Shown piece after piece: positions 22,707 through 32,931 of a stretch of 64,000 nt of DNA. The DNA comes from Galerina marginata (taxonomy: Eukaryota > Basidiomycota > Agaricomycetes > Agaricales > Galerinaceae): positions 2,852,001 to 2,916,000 of the forward strand of contig JAECYW010000004.1 of the NCBI GenBank assembly GCA_023014335.1, given 5' to 3'. The notes under the pieces were generated by a model. It was not told where the DNA came from, searched no databases, and saw nothing but the letters and a program-made list of their open reading frames with translations. Made by a program: the position numbers and the translations under genes. Every line of letters begins with the position of its first letter. Within the stretch, counting starts at the first letter, position 1.

Positions 22707-24255
22707 ATGTCCACTGATACCGCGCCAGTAAAGGTTGGAGAGAATGTTGATACATCTGTGTCTCCTCCATTGAAAACCAAGTGCGTAAGAGTTCACCTTC
22801 CTATGGTACGCTAATTGATATCGATCATACTTGTCTCCTTTTGTAAACGAAGATCGAACGCGGTCGCAAGGGTCGTGCTCCCCACCACCGATGCTGGTGC
22901 TGACACGGATGACGAAGGTCAGGAAGACGGAGATGAAGAGGATACAAACGATGGCGACTTTTTGGGGGATTTCCCCGACGAAACGGAGGTTGGCATATTC
23001 TTTATTTCTTGCCTCAACCTACCTCAACTTTCTGTCTTTCATGTTAGGAGTTGGAACTTGTCCATTCAAGGATCGGATCTCTGGATGGATTACGCCTGGC
23101 AAGATTTGGAGGCCACTTGAGGAAACTATGCCTGAGGCAAAACTTCGTCTCCCTGCTTGATCCACAAACATTCCATCAACTCGAAAAGCTGGAGGAGTTG
23201 GACCTTTATGACAATAAGTTGAAAACCATAGGCGACTCATTGGATAGGCTTTCCAAGCTGACGTGAGTCATAAGTTCTCCGATATAAATGATGCCGGATG
23301 AGAAGGCCTTCCCCATTATTGCAGGACTTTAGACCTATCTTTCAACCTCTTGCGAAGCGTTCCAGATCGCCTCGACTTTTTGACGTCACTGGAAACTATT
23401 TATTTTGTTCAAAATAAGATAAGCAAGATTTCAGGGCTTACCTCGTGTCTAAACCTGAAAAGTCTCGAGTTGGGAGGCAATAAGATTCGCGTGCGTGTGA
23501 TACTTTTGGCCATTCCACAAGCATTGATCCTATGACTTAGAGAATCGAAAACCTCGACAGTCTGGTCAACTTAGAAGAATTATGGTTAGGGAAGAATAAG
23601 ATCACAAAATTAGAAGTGGGTGAATGGTCTCGTTTTCTCCGGATTGCGCTAATAATTCGCAATCAGGGTCTACAAAACCTGAAAAAGCTGAAGATTCTTT
23701 CGCTCCAATCAAATAGGATAACGAAATTAGAGGGTCTCGAAGAACTTAAAGACCTTACGCAACTCTATCTCAGTCATAATGGTATCGAGAAATTGGAAGG
23801 CCTGGAAAACAATGCATGGCAATAATTATCTTTATTCTCCTTCTGCTAACGTGTTTCTGAACTTCAGCTACAACTTTCCACTCTCGACGTTGGAAACAAC
23901 TTTGTTCCGGCTCTCGAAAACTTGTCACATTTAACATATCTGGAAGAACTTTGGGTACGTCCCTTGCCTCGTTATTTATTTCCCAGATTCATCTGTACGC
24001 TTTGCAGTTGAACGGAAACAAAATACCCGATCTCACAGCCCTCGAAAGAGAGCTCAAGGCCATTTCTACTCTGACGACCTTGTATCTGGAGGCGAATCCT
24101 TGTCAGACCAACGATAGGACAGGGTACAGGAGAAAGATTCAGTTAGCTTTGCCTCAGCTAAAACAGATAGATGCTACGTATGTCTCTGCTCATGGTTCTT
24201 GTTTGCATATCATTGATCTTGTTGAACCCATAGATATACCAGAGCAGCAGCCTGA
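22707..24255 (+). CDS. sds22: SDS22/PPP1R7, leucine-rich-repeat regulator of protein phosphatase 1
   Basis: SDS22 binds the PP1 catalytic subunit and controls its maturation and mitotic function. Start ATG 22707 gives MSTDTAPVKVGENV, followed by an acidic N-terminal region. About ten LRRs of the SDS22-like 22-residue type follow, for example LEKLEELDLYDNKLKTIGDS, LTTLDLSFNLLRSVPD, LETIYFVQNKISKISGL, LEELWLGKNKITKLEGLQNL and LTQLYLSHNGIEKLEGLE. The LRR cap reads STLTTLYLEANPCQTNDRTG, then RRKIQLALPQLKQIDAT. Roughly eight introns interrupt the repeats. The last intron (GTATGT...CATAG, ending 24233) places the stop at 24253-24255; without it the frame would run to 24418. The spliced end is preferred because it follows the family's normal terminus (IDATY). 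Confidence 0.93.
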
Positions 24256-24665
24256 GCTGATTTGTTCACGCAGGCGTCAGGATCCTCCCATAGAGCCAGT
24301 GCTGCCCTCGTGCGCAGAACTAAGGAGATTCAATTTATTTAGATACTTACCTGGGAGAAGTTCCCCGATCTCTCGGGCCTGTCGTCGAAGTACCCTAAAT
24401 ATGAGTGTGAATGCTTAAGTATCCGATAGCCCTAAGAATGTTTTGTAACGGGTAGAATAGACCAAATGCTCTCCAAAATATACTTTTTTCTCTCTATTTA
24501 TCAGTATTTATATGCTATGTATGGTTCGTGATCTCGTTTTGACGAACCGGGGTCATACCATTGTAGTTACACTACTATAACCCGACGCTCACTAGTCACT
24601 TGGCACGACAGATCTCATTTTTGAAACAGATCAGTTCCTGTCCTATCTTTTACGCGACGACAAAA
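24256..24665. other. Intergenic
   Basis: This lies between SDS22 and the CCDC174-like gene, both plus strand. The alternative SDS22 tail would use part of it. Nothing else was recognised. Confidence 0.4.
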
Positions 24666-26244
24666 ATGTCCCATGCGAGTAAATCGAAAGCAAGAAAAGG
24701 AATCAGCGCAAGCCCCTTCTTCGACCTTAAAGCAGAGCTTTCCAAACAAGAAGCTGAAATTTCCAAGACGAAGGCTTTAGGACAGAGCACTGCCATTATT
24801 GGCGGCGTTAAGCGTCCAGGCAAGGTATGTGCCAGTTATCCACACTGATGCAAGTGTTTAGACATTATCCGTGCGTTCTTAGAAGCCTACCGTATGGACA
24901 CGCCAGAACAAAGGAGTTAATGCTCGCGCGAGCAGAGATATCCAATTGGAGGAGATCGCCAAACCCACCCTTGACTCTGCACGCGCTGCGCTGGAGAGAA
25001 AAGCCAAGATCTATGAAAAACTTAGGAAAGGGAAAAGTGGTGGCTTGAACGACGCTCAATATGATGCACTCTTAGTTGATGTGCGTTGTTGGCATCCCAT
25101 CATTGAAATATCTACGCCAGTTTCTCATGTTGCTCCTCGCAGTTTGACTCGAACGGGGCTACTTCGAAATACTACGAAGAAGATAGCGCCGATGAAGATG
25201 AGAGTTTGAATGTTCCCGTTCGTCCTAGTGGTGTATGAGTTGCTCCTTCCTGGATCCCCTTTCTTCGCTTATCTGTCTTTATGAATAGAATGACCCAATT
25301 GTCGAATATGAAGACGAATTTGGACGAATACGGACGGCGCGGCGTTCAGAAGTGCCTCGGAACTTGATGGTAGATCCCGGAGACGAGGTCGACGACGACG
25401 AGTAAGTTTTATTCATTAATCCGCATAACTATTGCTTACTGCCCTTACCAACTGATTCAGAGATATTATCATCAGTGAGTAATGAAAACAGAACATAAAG
25501 CACATTCACTTAGCAAATCCACAAACAGGAAACCCCGTGAATCATTTCCCGACTTATCAACCTTCAGAAGAACGTATGGCCGAAATTGCAAAAGCATACG
25601 CTGAAGAGAACAACCCGCTCGGTGCTCATTACGACGCTTCTAAGGAAGTGCGCGCTAAAGGAGCCGGCTTTTACCAGTTTTCTGCGGACGAAGAGACGAG
25701 GGCCACGCAAATGGAGGAACTTAAAGCTTCCCGGGAGGAAACTGCGCGGACTCGAACGGAGTTGGGTGCTGAGGATGTTAAGTTTGGGGAGGTTGAGGGT
25801 ATGCGGGACGGAGAAGGCACTGGGGCGAGCGGGCCTGGAACTCTGAAGAGCAGGGCGATGGAGAAGAGGAAAAGGGAAATCGAAGAGCGAAGGCAACTGC
25901 TGGAAGCTAAAAGGAGGAAACTGAAGCCATCCAATGAATTTGCCACTCCGGACCTCCATGCAAAAGTTGGACCAACATCAGCCTCGTCACAGCTGTCGGA
26001 GAAACCAAAACCTTCCACAGCAAAAATTACTATCCCTGTGGACCCCTCGTCGAAATCCAGCAACGCTAATTTCAATCCCGTAACTGCCAATAATTCCAGC
26101 GATCCTTTCGCCGCTTTGGAAGCTAATGCGACAACATCAACCGAAACCGAAAGAAAAAGCAACGTGGCGCCTGACGTCAATGAAACAGACTCGTTTTTGG
26201 CTCGTTTGGAGGAAGAATTCCTTGGCTCAAGATCCAAGAAGTAG
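24666..26244 (+). CDS. CCDC174-like coiled-coil protein
   Basis: Start ATG 24666 (MSHASKSKARKGISASPFFD) is preferred over an upstream non-ATG extension. Exon 1 ends at GGCAAG before a GTATGT donor. Later exons give PTVWTRQNKGVNARASRDIQ, ARAALERKAKIYEKLRKGK, NDAQYDALLVDF, YYEEDSADEDE and YEDEFGRIRTARRSEVPRNL, then DIIITNPQTGNPVNHFPTYQ. The last exon has NPLGAHYDASKEVRAKGAGF, YQFSADEETRATQMEELKAS, a long charged coiled coil and a basic segment (EAKRRKLK). The YDALLVDFDSK-like block, the acidic D/E-FGR-R block and the HYDAS-EVR-G--FYQFS block match the CCDC174 family, nuclear proteins linked to mRNA processing. Intron borders around 25390-25530 include a 14-nt exon (GATATTATCATC). Confidence 0.85.
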
Positions 26245-26750
26245 GCCCATTGGCACGGCTGTCCATATTATTGCGCTATGGTGTTCCCCTCGTACTACCT
26301 CAAGTCAGTCAAAGAAGAGAATGCTTACCACATACTCCCCGTATGTGGCCATTTCCTCGGTCCACTCTGCCCTGTCTAAAACCTGCCCTCACGCCATCTC
26401 GCCAGCGCTGTTGCATGCAGAATATTCCCAAAACCTGCTGGAAGGGTGGTGCAATGTTCAACCCTGTGAACAGTCCCCAAGGTGACTCTGTGCCCCAACG
26501 CTCAGACTGGCAAATTTTGTTTCCTCGGCAAGGGAGGTTGATTGAAGTTTGTTGAAGAAACCCAAATGTATTGAGCCACTTTTGCAGGTCAGTCTAGGTT
26601 GTAGAATGTCGTCACTACTTTCTACGCACCAATTCCTTCCGCGTCGGCTCTTGGTAGGAAGTATGGATATAACAAATTGACCTGGACACATGACCTCTAC
26701 ATGCAAACACATTTTATAAGGACATGAGACTGGAGAAGGATGGTCAGTTA
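26245..26750. other. Intergenic
   Basis: 3' flank of the CCDC174-like gene. Short ORFs on both strands lack coding character. No recognised feature. Confidence 0.35.
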
Positions 26751-27612
26751 ACAGCAGGGTAAGTACACCGGGCTTCCTTCAGTTCTGCCTCTACCGAACG
26801 AAGTTGCTCCTCCATCTCTTCATTCTTCCTCACTGCGAGCGCGGACGTCCTTGAGCTCCTCAAGCGCTAGAAATTGGTTTGCCAAACGGGTTTCCTCTTG
26901 CGCCTTTTCAGGACCTTTGTCTATCTATAAAAACTCGTTTATTTCGTTGGAAAAAATCTCACTGTTAGAGTATGGTGGCCGAGACTACTGCATGGATAAC
27001 TTTAGCCGAGTTCGCTTTGGACTTGTAGACGATTGTCCAAATCTGGTCCTGTACCTGCGGCATCGACAGGAGTCTTCCAGCATTTCTGACTTCGTAGTCC
27101 TCCTGGTCACCTTGAGTTTCTTCCAAGCCGACACTAGAGAATGGCCAACAGGCTAACCAGTCATCATTTGTGTTGGTAAAATGATACAATTTGTCAGTGT
27201 TACGAACGGTTTTGACCACAAAGGCAAGCTCGTGCAGGTAAAGTAGGTTGTAGCAGAAAGGTAGAGAACGCCAACATCATTTTCTAACGGGCTTAGGGGA
27301 AACAGTCTGGGGACTGGCCAGTTGAGACCTCTGACAACTTCCTCAGCACGACCCTCCAATTTGGCATTACTAATGGTGAAAATGTCCAAGTGGTCAAAGG
27401 TCCTAGTGTATGGTGTAAGTATCTGTCTCTAGCGCCATCCGAGTCGACTTTGTGGACTTTGCAGAGGGCTGGGTCGTACTAATGTACCCCGTATTGTCGA
27501 TGTCTGAAGCCTGAGGGTGGTCATACTGTTCCATTAGAAAGGGTGATTCGGGAGGTGTTATTCCTGAAACGCGAATATGAGGAAGGAAGCGTTCGAGGAG
27601 TGCAACGGGCAT
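26751..27612 (-). pseudogene. Degenerate protein-coding region, family not recognised
   Basis: Several minus-strand stretches look coding but cannot be joined in one frame. The first starts at ATG 27612 (MPVALLERFLPHIRVSGITP) and stops at TAG near 27403. A shifted frame continues immediately with TRTFDHLDIFTISNAKLEGR and RLFPLSPLENDVGVLYLSAT. Another shift gives LHELAFVVKTVRNTDKLYHF, then TNTNDDWLACWPFSSVGLEE. After a plausible intron (GTGAGA...TATAG) a charged helical segment follows (EKAQEETRLANQFLALEELK), broken by TGA and continued in another frame as NEEMEEQLRSVEAELKEARC. No GT-AG introns explain the shifts near 27405 and 27250. It may be a decayed gene copy or a gene hit by sequence errors. 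Confidence 0.45.
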
Positions 27613-27832
27613 ATTGAAAGATGATAAAACGGAATCCGGGTAGCAGTGGTACCGAAGTTAAAACATTTATTTCTTGCCGCTCCTTCTAACGTCACAGTTT
27701 GACCATCAGACTATAACTGGAACAAGCTAGCAAGGTGAAGGGTTAGCGCTTAAAAGTCATAGATAGGTTGCTCAAGTTGAGCGCTTACATATTATTCCAC
27801 TACTGGTATACGAGCCAATCTCTCGTGGCGTT

Positions 27833-29005
27833 TTAGCTGTTTAGTTTCTGGGCCTCGCGTACCAGCCTTTCCGGACAGCGGAGAGAAAACCTATCGCCCA
27901 CGTGTCCATATGTGACCATTTCCTCGCCCCGACTCCATCGACGGTTTTGTACAATTTCCCTGCCTTCCACGACATCTTGCATGTATGCCTTCGCGGACTG
28001 AAGGACTTCCAAGGCAGGTTGAAGGACGGTGCAATGTCCAGAGTTTATCAGGACTTCAGAATGTGGTCCTTTGCCTTCGTTGGAAGCCCGAGCAAGGTGG
28101 TTTTTCTCCTTCACGAAAGATATTAGATAATCGATTGAGGAAAACCATGTCACAATCGAGCCTTCTCTCGGGAAAATTATTGGTTCCCATTCGTAGAGGG
28201 AGTCTCCAACATAGACCATCATTTCTGCTTCATCGTAGAGAGCAACCTCATCCGGTGTGTGCCCAGGTGTATGCAAAATCTTCACACCGAGACTCTTCCG
28301 AGAGTTCGACGAAATTATTTCATGCATATGGGGTACTAGCGTTGGCGTATATTGGGGAGTCTTGACGCCTAATGCTCTGCAGAGAGAATGTTCGGGGATA
28401 GCGTCTTTTTCAAGGAAGCTTGGTGAGTGTGCTGACGCAAGAATAGCCGAGTCCTTGCTGTTTAAGTTGTGGAGTTGAATACACGACAATGATGATGGAA
28501 ATATGCCCACAAGTCTTCAACCCCCACTATTGATAGGATGAAGATCAGTCCAAATCTTGGAGCCATTGATAATATACGAGCCGTTCGACGCACAAATGTG
28601 ATCATAATGGCAATGGGTCAAGGCGACGATGTAGTCCATTCTTCCGCCTTCATTCAAAGGTGAACCATTGTTGTCGTCGACCTTGACAGTTTCGATGAAA
28701 TCTCGCAAACTCTTGATTTCAATGTCAGTATCATTCGAGGCGCCACCGCATCCAGTATCGACAACAAGAATAGTGTTTGCGGATGGCACAATTTTGGCGT
28801 AGATATGAGGGTGCTCTGAGTATATGTCATCATATTCCTTGATAAGAAATGTACTCGGTGTCAGGCGCGATGCTTGGAATGCAGCTTTCATAACTTTGTC
28901 CATGGTAGAAGGGAGGGCTACTTGGGAGCCAGAGTACAACAGGTAACTCATAACTGCACAGCTGCCTGCTGCGACCCAGAGGAACTTTTCGAAAATGCTA
29001 AGCAT
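27833..29005 (-). CDS. Metallo-beta-lactamase-fold hydrolase, membrane-anchored
   Basis: Start ATG 29005 (MLSIFEKFLWVAAGSCAVMS) gives an N-terminal hydrophobic anchor. The zinc-binding motif THCHYDH (H-x-H-x-D-H) lies in exon 1, followed by GSKIWTDLHPINS. An intron of about 100 nt, most likely starting near 28519 and ending before HSPSFLEKDAIPEHSLC, joins exon 2. Exon 2 carries the other metal ligands in VKILHTPGHTPDEVALYDEA and VYVGDSLYEWEP, then NSGH. The product is about 370 aa. This class hydrolyses esters, thioesters or lactones; the substrate is not predictable. The gene lies 97 bp from the MoaD-like gene on the same strand, but nothing links the two functionally. The exact donor is uncertain (GTGGGG or GTTGAA). 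Confidence 0.85.
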
Positions 29006-29102
29006 CTTGGGAGATGGGAACAACTGATGACCCTTACCTGCACTTCAAGTTCAACCTCTTCCTTTTCCCTCCCATGCCAAACACATGTCCAATGAGATCA
29101 TA

Positions 29103-29375
29103 TCATCCTCCTGACACTGGACAGATAATAGCGACTTCTTCCCCACCCTTCAGCACGATAGCTTCAGGATCTTCGACCATCTCAAGATCTACGCTCCATT
29201 GACTTGTGTCAATTATCTCCTTCAGATTTGTGTTGGGATGGCGCTCGACGAGTAGATCGGTCAATTCACAGAGTTTCAACCCTTCAGGAATAGGAACTTC
29301 CTCTGAGGTCGTGCCAGTCGCGGTAGAGGCTGCTGCGAAATAAAGGACGGTTATTGTGTTTGTCCGGCTCGCCAT
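29103..29375 (-). CDS. MoaD/MOCS2A-type molybdopterin synthase small (sulphur carrier) subunit
   Basis: A 90-residue ubiquitin-fold sulphur carrier. Start ATG 29375 (MASRTNTITVLYFAAASTAT) follows a good ACC ATG context; an upstream ATG at 29456 in the same frame is less likely. The beta-grasp pattern is visible: TVLYFAAAS, IPEGLKLCELTDLLVERHPN, WSVDLEMVEDPEAIVLKGGE, and EVAIICPVSGG at the C-terminus. The terminal Gly-Gly is the residue pair that is thiocarboxylated by MOCS3/Uba4 and donates sulphur to precursor Z for molybdopterin. Length and C-terminus fit MOCS2A; URM1 would be longer and ends differently. It appears to be a single-exon gene. Confidence 0.92.
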   Translation of the reverse strand: MASRTNTITVLYFAAASTATGTTSEEVPIPEGLKLCELTDLLVERHPNTNLKEIIDTSQWSVDLEMVEDPEAIVLKGGEEVAIICPVSGG

Positions 29376-29550
29376 GGTGGTGCACTGTAGAAATTGACGA
29401 TGCGTGACAGGTGAGGTTATGATCACTTCATGGCTTGTAGGAAACGTGAACAGCAAGGATACTTGTGTTAGCCTGCTTCAATTTCTATTTATAAAATAGG
29501 TATTAATGTATTCTTCGAAAATCACGCTGCGTTCCAGCTCGACTGTAGAT

Positions 29551-30576
29551 TCATGTAGCCATTCTCAGCTCTACAGTCCACCAGATTGGTTTCGAGGTCT
29601 TTATCCAAACCATCTTCTCATCTGGAACAAGGTGATTGGAAGTTGAAACTAGACCATCGAACGAGGATACTTGCTCGGCTAGATAATGTCAGTCCATGGT
29701 CAGGTAGCGATATTCATCAAAGGACATACTGAGATTCCATCTCAATCCAGACGTCGAGAGGACAGTATGATCGATACCAACTGGAAGAAGGCCACAAGTT
29801 TGACCTAATAAATTATGGTCGATTTCTATCCTATGTTCCCCCTGTTTTATTCAACATAAGGCTGTCAATTCTCTGGAACAGCAAAAGAGACGTCTTACGG
29901 AATCGAGGACCCAACCAATATTTTCGTCTGTCACGGCGAAGACCCGTTTACGTGTTTTACGCAACTTATGCAGGTACGAAAGCGTGTGGATCGTTTGGTC
30001 CAGTCTACCAGTCAAACCACCGAGTAGAATGATGTGGTATTGCTGGGAAGGGAAGTCAGCTCCTCACCATCAATCTAACGTCGACAACGAACTTGAGAAT
30101 GTTCCAACTTTTCCTTTTCTTCCAAGGCAGACACGCATTTCATCAAGTCTGTCGCATCTTGGTCATGGTCCTGGACGATAGTTACGTCCTACAGATGGTA
30201 TCAAGGTCAAGTCAGTTAGGTCACTTCTTTGGCTTACTAGAACTTTATAAAATTCCCGAACGTCTAAACGTATTGAATCTAGATCGCCTTTGATCAGTTG
30301 AGGCACAAATCTAAATGACGATTGAGTTGTCCGTCTCTGGATAAACTATGAATCCCACTTTATCCTGTCTTGAGGGTCCAAGCTATCAAAGAGCCGATTT
30401 GCTCCGCCGTCTGCACAACAATGCCATTGAGTCGATGACCAAAGCCTTTGGAGAAGCGGAAAAGAAAAGGGCTGGTTCAAGATGACAAGAGCGCGTTTAG
30501 GATCGCCGGCTTCAGGTTTTCCATTTAGAAAGTTGACATTCCAAGAGTTGTTGTTCGTGGTCATCGAGGACGCCAT
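29551..30576 (-). CDS. Thiamine pyrophosphokinase
   Basis: Converts thiamine plus ATP to thiamine pyrophosphate. Start ATG 30576 (MASSMTTNNNSWNVNFLNGK). The introns were placed so that the signature blocks join: LVILNQPF, WHCCADGGANRLFDSL, DRIKFVPQLIKGDLDSIRLD, VTIVQDHDQDATDLMKCVSA, YHIILLGGLTGRLDQTIHTL, GEHRIEIDHNLLGQTCGLLP and VGIDHTVLSTSGLRWNL, ending in EQVSSFDGLVSTSNHLVPDE and VWIKTSKPIWWTVELRMAT before TGA 29551-29553. The DGGANR, GDLDS, DQDATD and GGLTGRLDQT motifs are the ATP/Mg and thiamine binding sites of the family. All are present, so the enzyme should be active. Confidence 0.95.
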
Positions 30577-30792
30577 GAAGACGGAAAGAGCCGAAACTGA
30601 AATGCCATAATTGATATCAGCTCTTTGCCCGAATGCTCTGCAAGATTCACCATTTAGTGCGATAGTATTGGCATACGAAGAGAGTCCAAAATTGAGCTAT
30701 GGTAGCATCAACGCAGATAATCTAAGGGAAAGTTATAGATACATGCACGTATTTATGGATATCCTACAACAACGTCGGCAATAGAACCTAAT

Positions 30793-32538
30793 TCAAGAGC
30801 TTTGGCTTCTCCTTGACCAGGTGGAAAAGCTGAGAGCACCAACAATACCTACAACAAGCAACGCGGTGCCTGCTCCGATGAGGCCAGGGATATACAGATA
30901 CCAGGCATTATCCATGTCATCCAAATCGGTATTAGTCTTCTCCAGCACGGTCTGCTCTTCCTTCTTTCTGCGTCGACGAACCATAGGGGTTTCAGGTTCT
31001 GAATCTGCGTACATAGATTCCTTGGACTGCACACTATCAGGTGCGGAGGGCACCAGATGCATGGTTGGCATTTCCAACTCGAGTGCCGTCTCCGATGGGA
31101 GGGCAGGAATATCAAGAGTGGGGTGTAATGCTCGCGCTCGCTCAAAGAATTGGGCGGCAGCTTCACGATCTCTTTTCCAGGCTTCTGTTCCCCCCTCTCC
31201 AATTTGCGCCTGAAGAGGGATACGGATTGACGATAAGCTGGAATAAGATGAGGCGAGGAGAGTAGTCGCTGCCCCTTCGAGGTGCAAAAGACCTGCTTCT
31301 AGGTATAGTTGTGCAAGGCCTCTCGACCCGCCAATAGATTTAAAATAGTAACCCGTTGTTCCCGAAGCCGGGTTCTCCGGAAGGCCACTCAGTTCTGTTG
31401 AATCTCGGGGTAGATAGTGCGAAACGAGACGCATCGTTGCCGACGGAACATGAGCTTGTTGCCAAGCATGCCTTAGCAAGGAAAAGAGTTCGTGAACAAA
31501 ACTAATAAATGGTCTTTGGAACTTACAAAAAGAATTCGAATGCTCCTTCCTTGTCCTTTCGGATATCTGACAGCTCTAGAGCAATAAGCGCTAAACTGGT
31601 GGGATCCATATTGAATTTATCTTCAGGTTCTTCATTGGCGTCAAAGACTACAACTGTGTTCGTAATACTGGAGAACAGGGATTCCGGAACAGGCCCGACT
31701 ATCAGAGACGGCCAGATTATAGACTTTTCTTTCTCCAAGTGAACAGTCAGTAATCTGCCAATTTGTGGTGATTGAGCGGAGTCAAGCGAAGAAAATGACG
31801 AGGTCAAGCTTGGATGAGCATGACTAGGCGAAACAGAGCGTGAATTAACATGATTGGGATCCAGTTTCCGCCGGGGAAGGCGGTACAGGCCATCATCGGC
31901 AAATGACAAATTGGGCGAAGAAAGTGCTGGTGACGGGGAGTAAACGTCTTCTGCATCTGAAACTGGACCGCTTTCCAGAGAAGCAGCGAAGCTGCTCGAT
32001 ATATCGGGGTCGGATACAAATGCATATGATGAATGAGTAGACACTGTCGAAGCCGTCGAAGTGGTGCGTTCCCGGGGACCAATACGTATACTGCGGGGTT
32101 CCAGCTGCCAGACAGAACTAGCCGTGTCAATTGTCCCGTAAATCCTTCCCTAAAATTTAGTTGAGATATATTATACATAAACAAGGAGGCACGTCTACCT
32201 TAACCATGGGATGGTGACCCTTGACGCCAATGATTAAATGATCACTGTCAATGACCACCTGCAGAATGAGCGTAAGTTGTTGACTCAGTCGCCGAACGCC
32301 TGAGAACTCACCGATAGGTCCTCATCCTGAACATGATAAGGCACCATGAGCAACACTGTAGCCTGGCATTCAGAACTCCCCAATCAGCAAATCTCAAGTT
32401 TACAGTCAACTTAATCCACCTGATCATGCGACTGCGAAGTAGAAAACGTTTTCAGCACGAGGCAAGGTCAAGAAAAGCATAGCGGCTAACCTGGTGCCAT
32501 GAATATGGGTAGTACGGCCTTTCGTTGTATTTATCCAT
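30793..32538 (-). CDS. CS (p23/HSP20-like) domain protein with C-terminal transmembrane anchor
   Basis: Start ATG 32538 (MDKYNERPYYPYSWHQ). A 12-nt exon (SHDQ) follows, then ATVLLMVPYHVQDEDLS, VVIDSDHLIIGVKGHHPMVK and GRIYGTIDTASSVWQLEPRS. This is a CS domain as in p23 and NudC co-chaperones: YxWxQ at the front and a W-x-L-E near the end. The middle is Ser/Pro-rich. The next exon reads FDANEEPEDKFNMDPTSLAL. The last exon (from about 31480) contains a helical region (GGSRGLAQLYLEAGLLHLEG; REAAAQFFERARALHP) that may form TPR-like helices. Near the end come RRRRKKEEQ and one transmembrane segment (WYLYIPGLIGAGTALLVVGI) followed by a short basic tail. This suggests a tail-anchored co-chaperone facing the cytosol. 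No characterised orthologue is recognised. Confidence 0.82.
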
Positions 32539-32931
32539 AATCAATGACTGCGATGGGGTGAAGGATGAGGGAGAAGGGGAAGATGGTGGACGAGACAGGA
32601 CAAGAACACCTGGGCGGTGGTGCGCCGGTGACTCGGAATTGCGCGAGGCCTACTTTGGCACAGGGGCGTCTAAAGCAGCGACTTCTCGGCCACGTGTTCG
32701 TGTTAGATATGAATTGAAGGAGGGTCCTGACCGTCCTCTCTCTCGACATTCAACTTCATTTCAAGCAATAACATCTTAAATAAGTCAGTATTATACATGA
32801 GCAAAATACCAAAAAAGACGGGCGAGATAGAGAGATACGTGTGTTGTGATGATCCAAAATGAAGTACATGAAAGCAGCATGGTATAAGAAATAAAGAAAG
32901 GGTAATAAAAAAAGGATGAAAAGTCCGATTA
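32539..32931. other. Intergenic
   Basis: Region between the CS-domain gene start and the 3' end of the large disordered protein gene, both minus strand. It holds the CS-gene promoter. No motif recognised. Confidence 0.4.

Noticed and set aside
24256..24418. Longer C-terminus for SDS22
   Set aside because: The read-through frame is open but follows a conserved intron position; the spliced end at 24255 fits the family.
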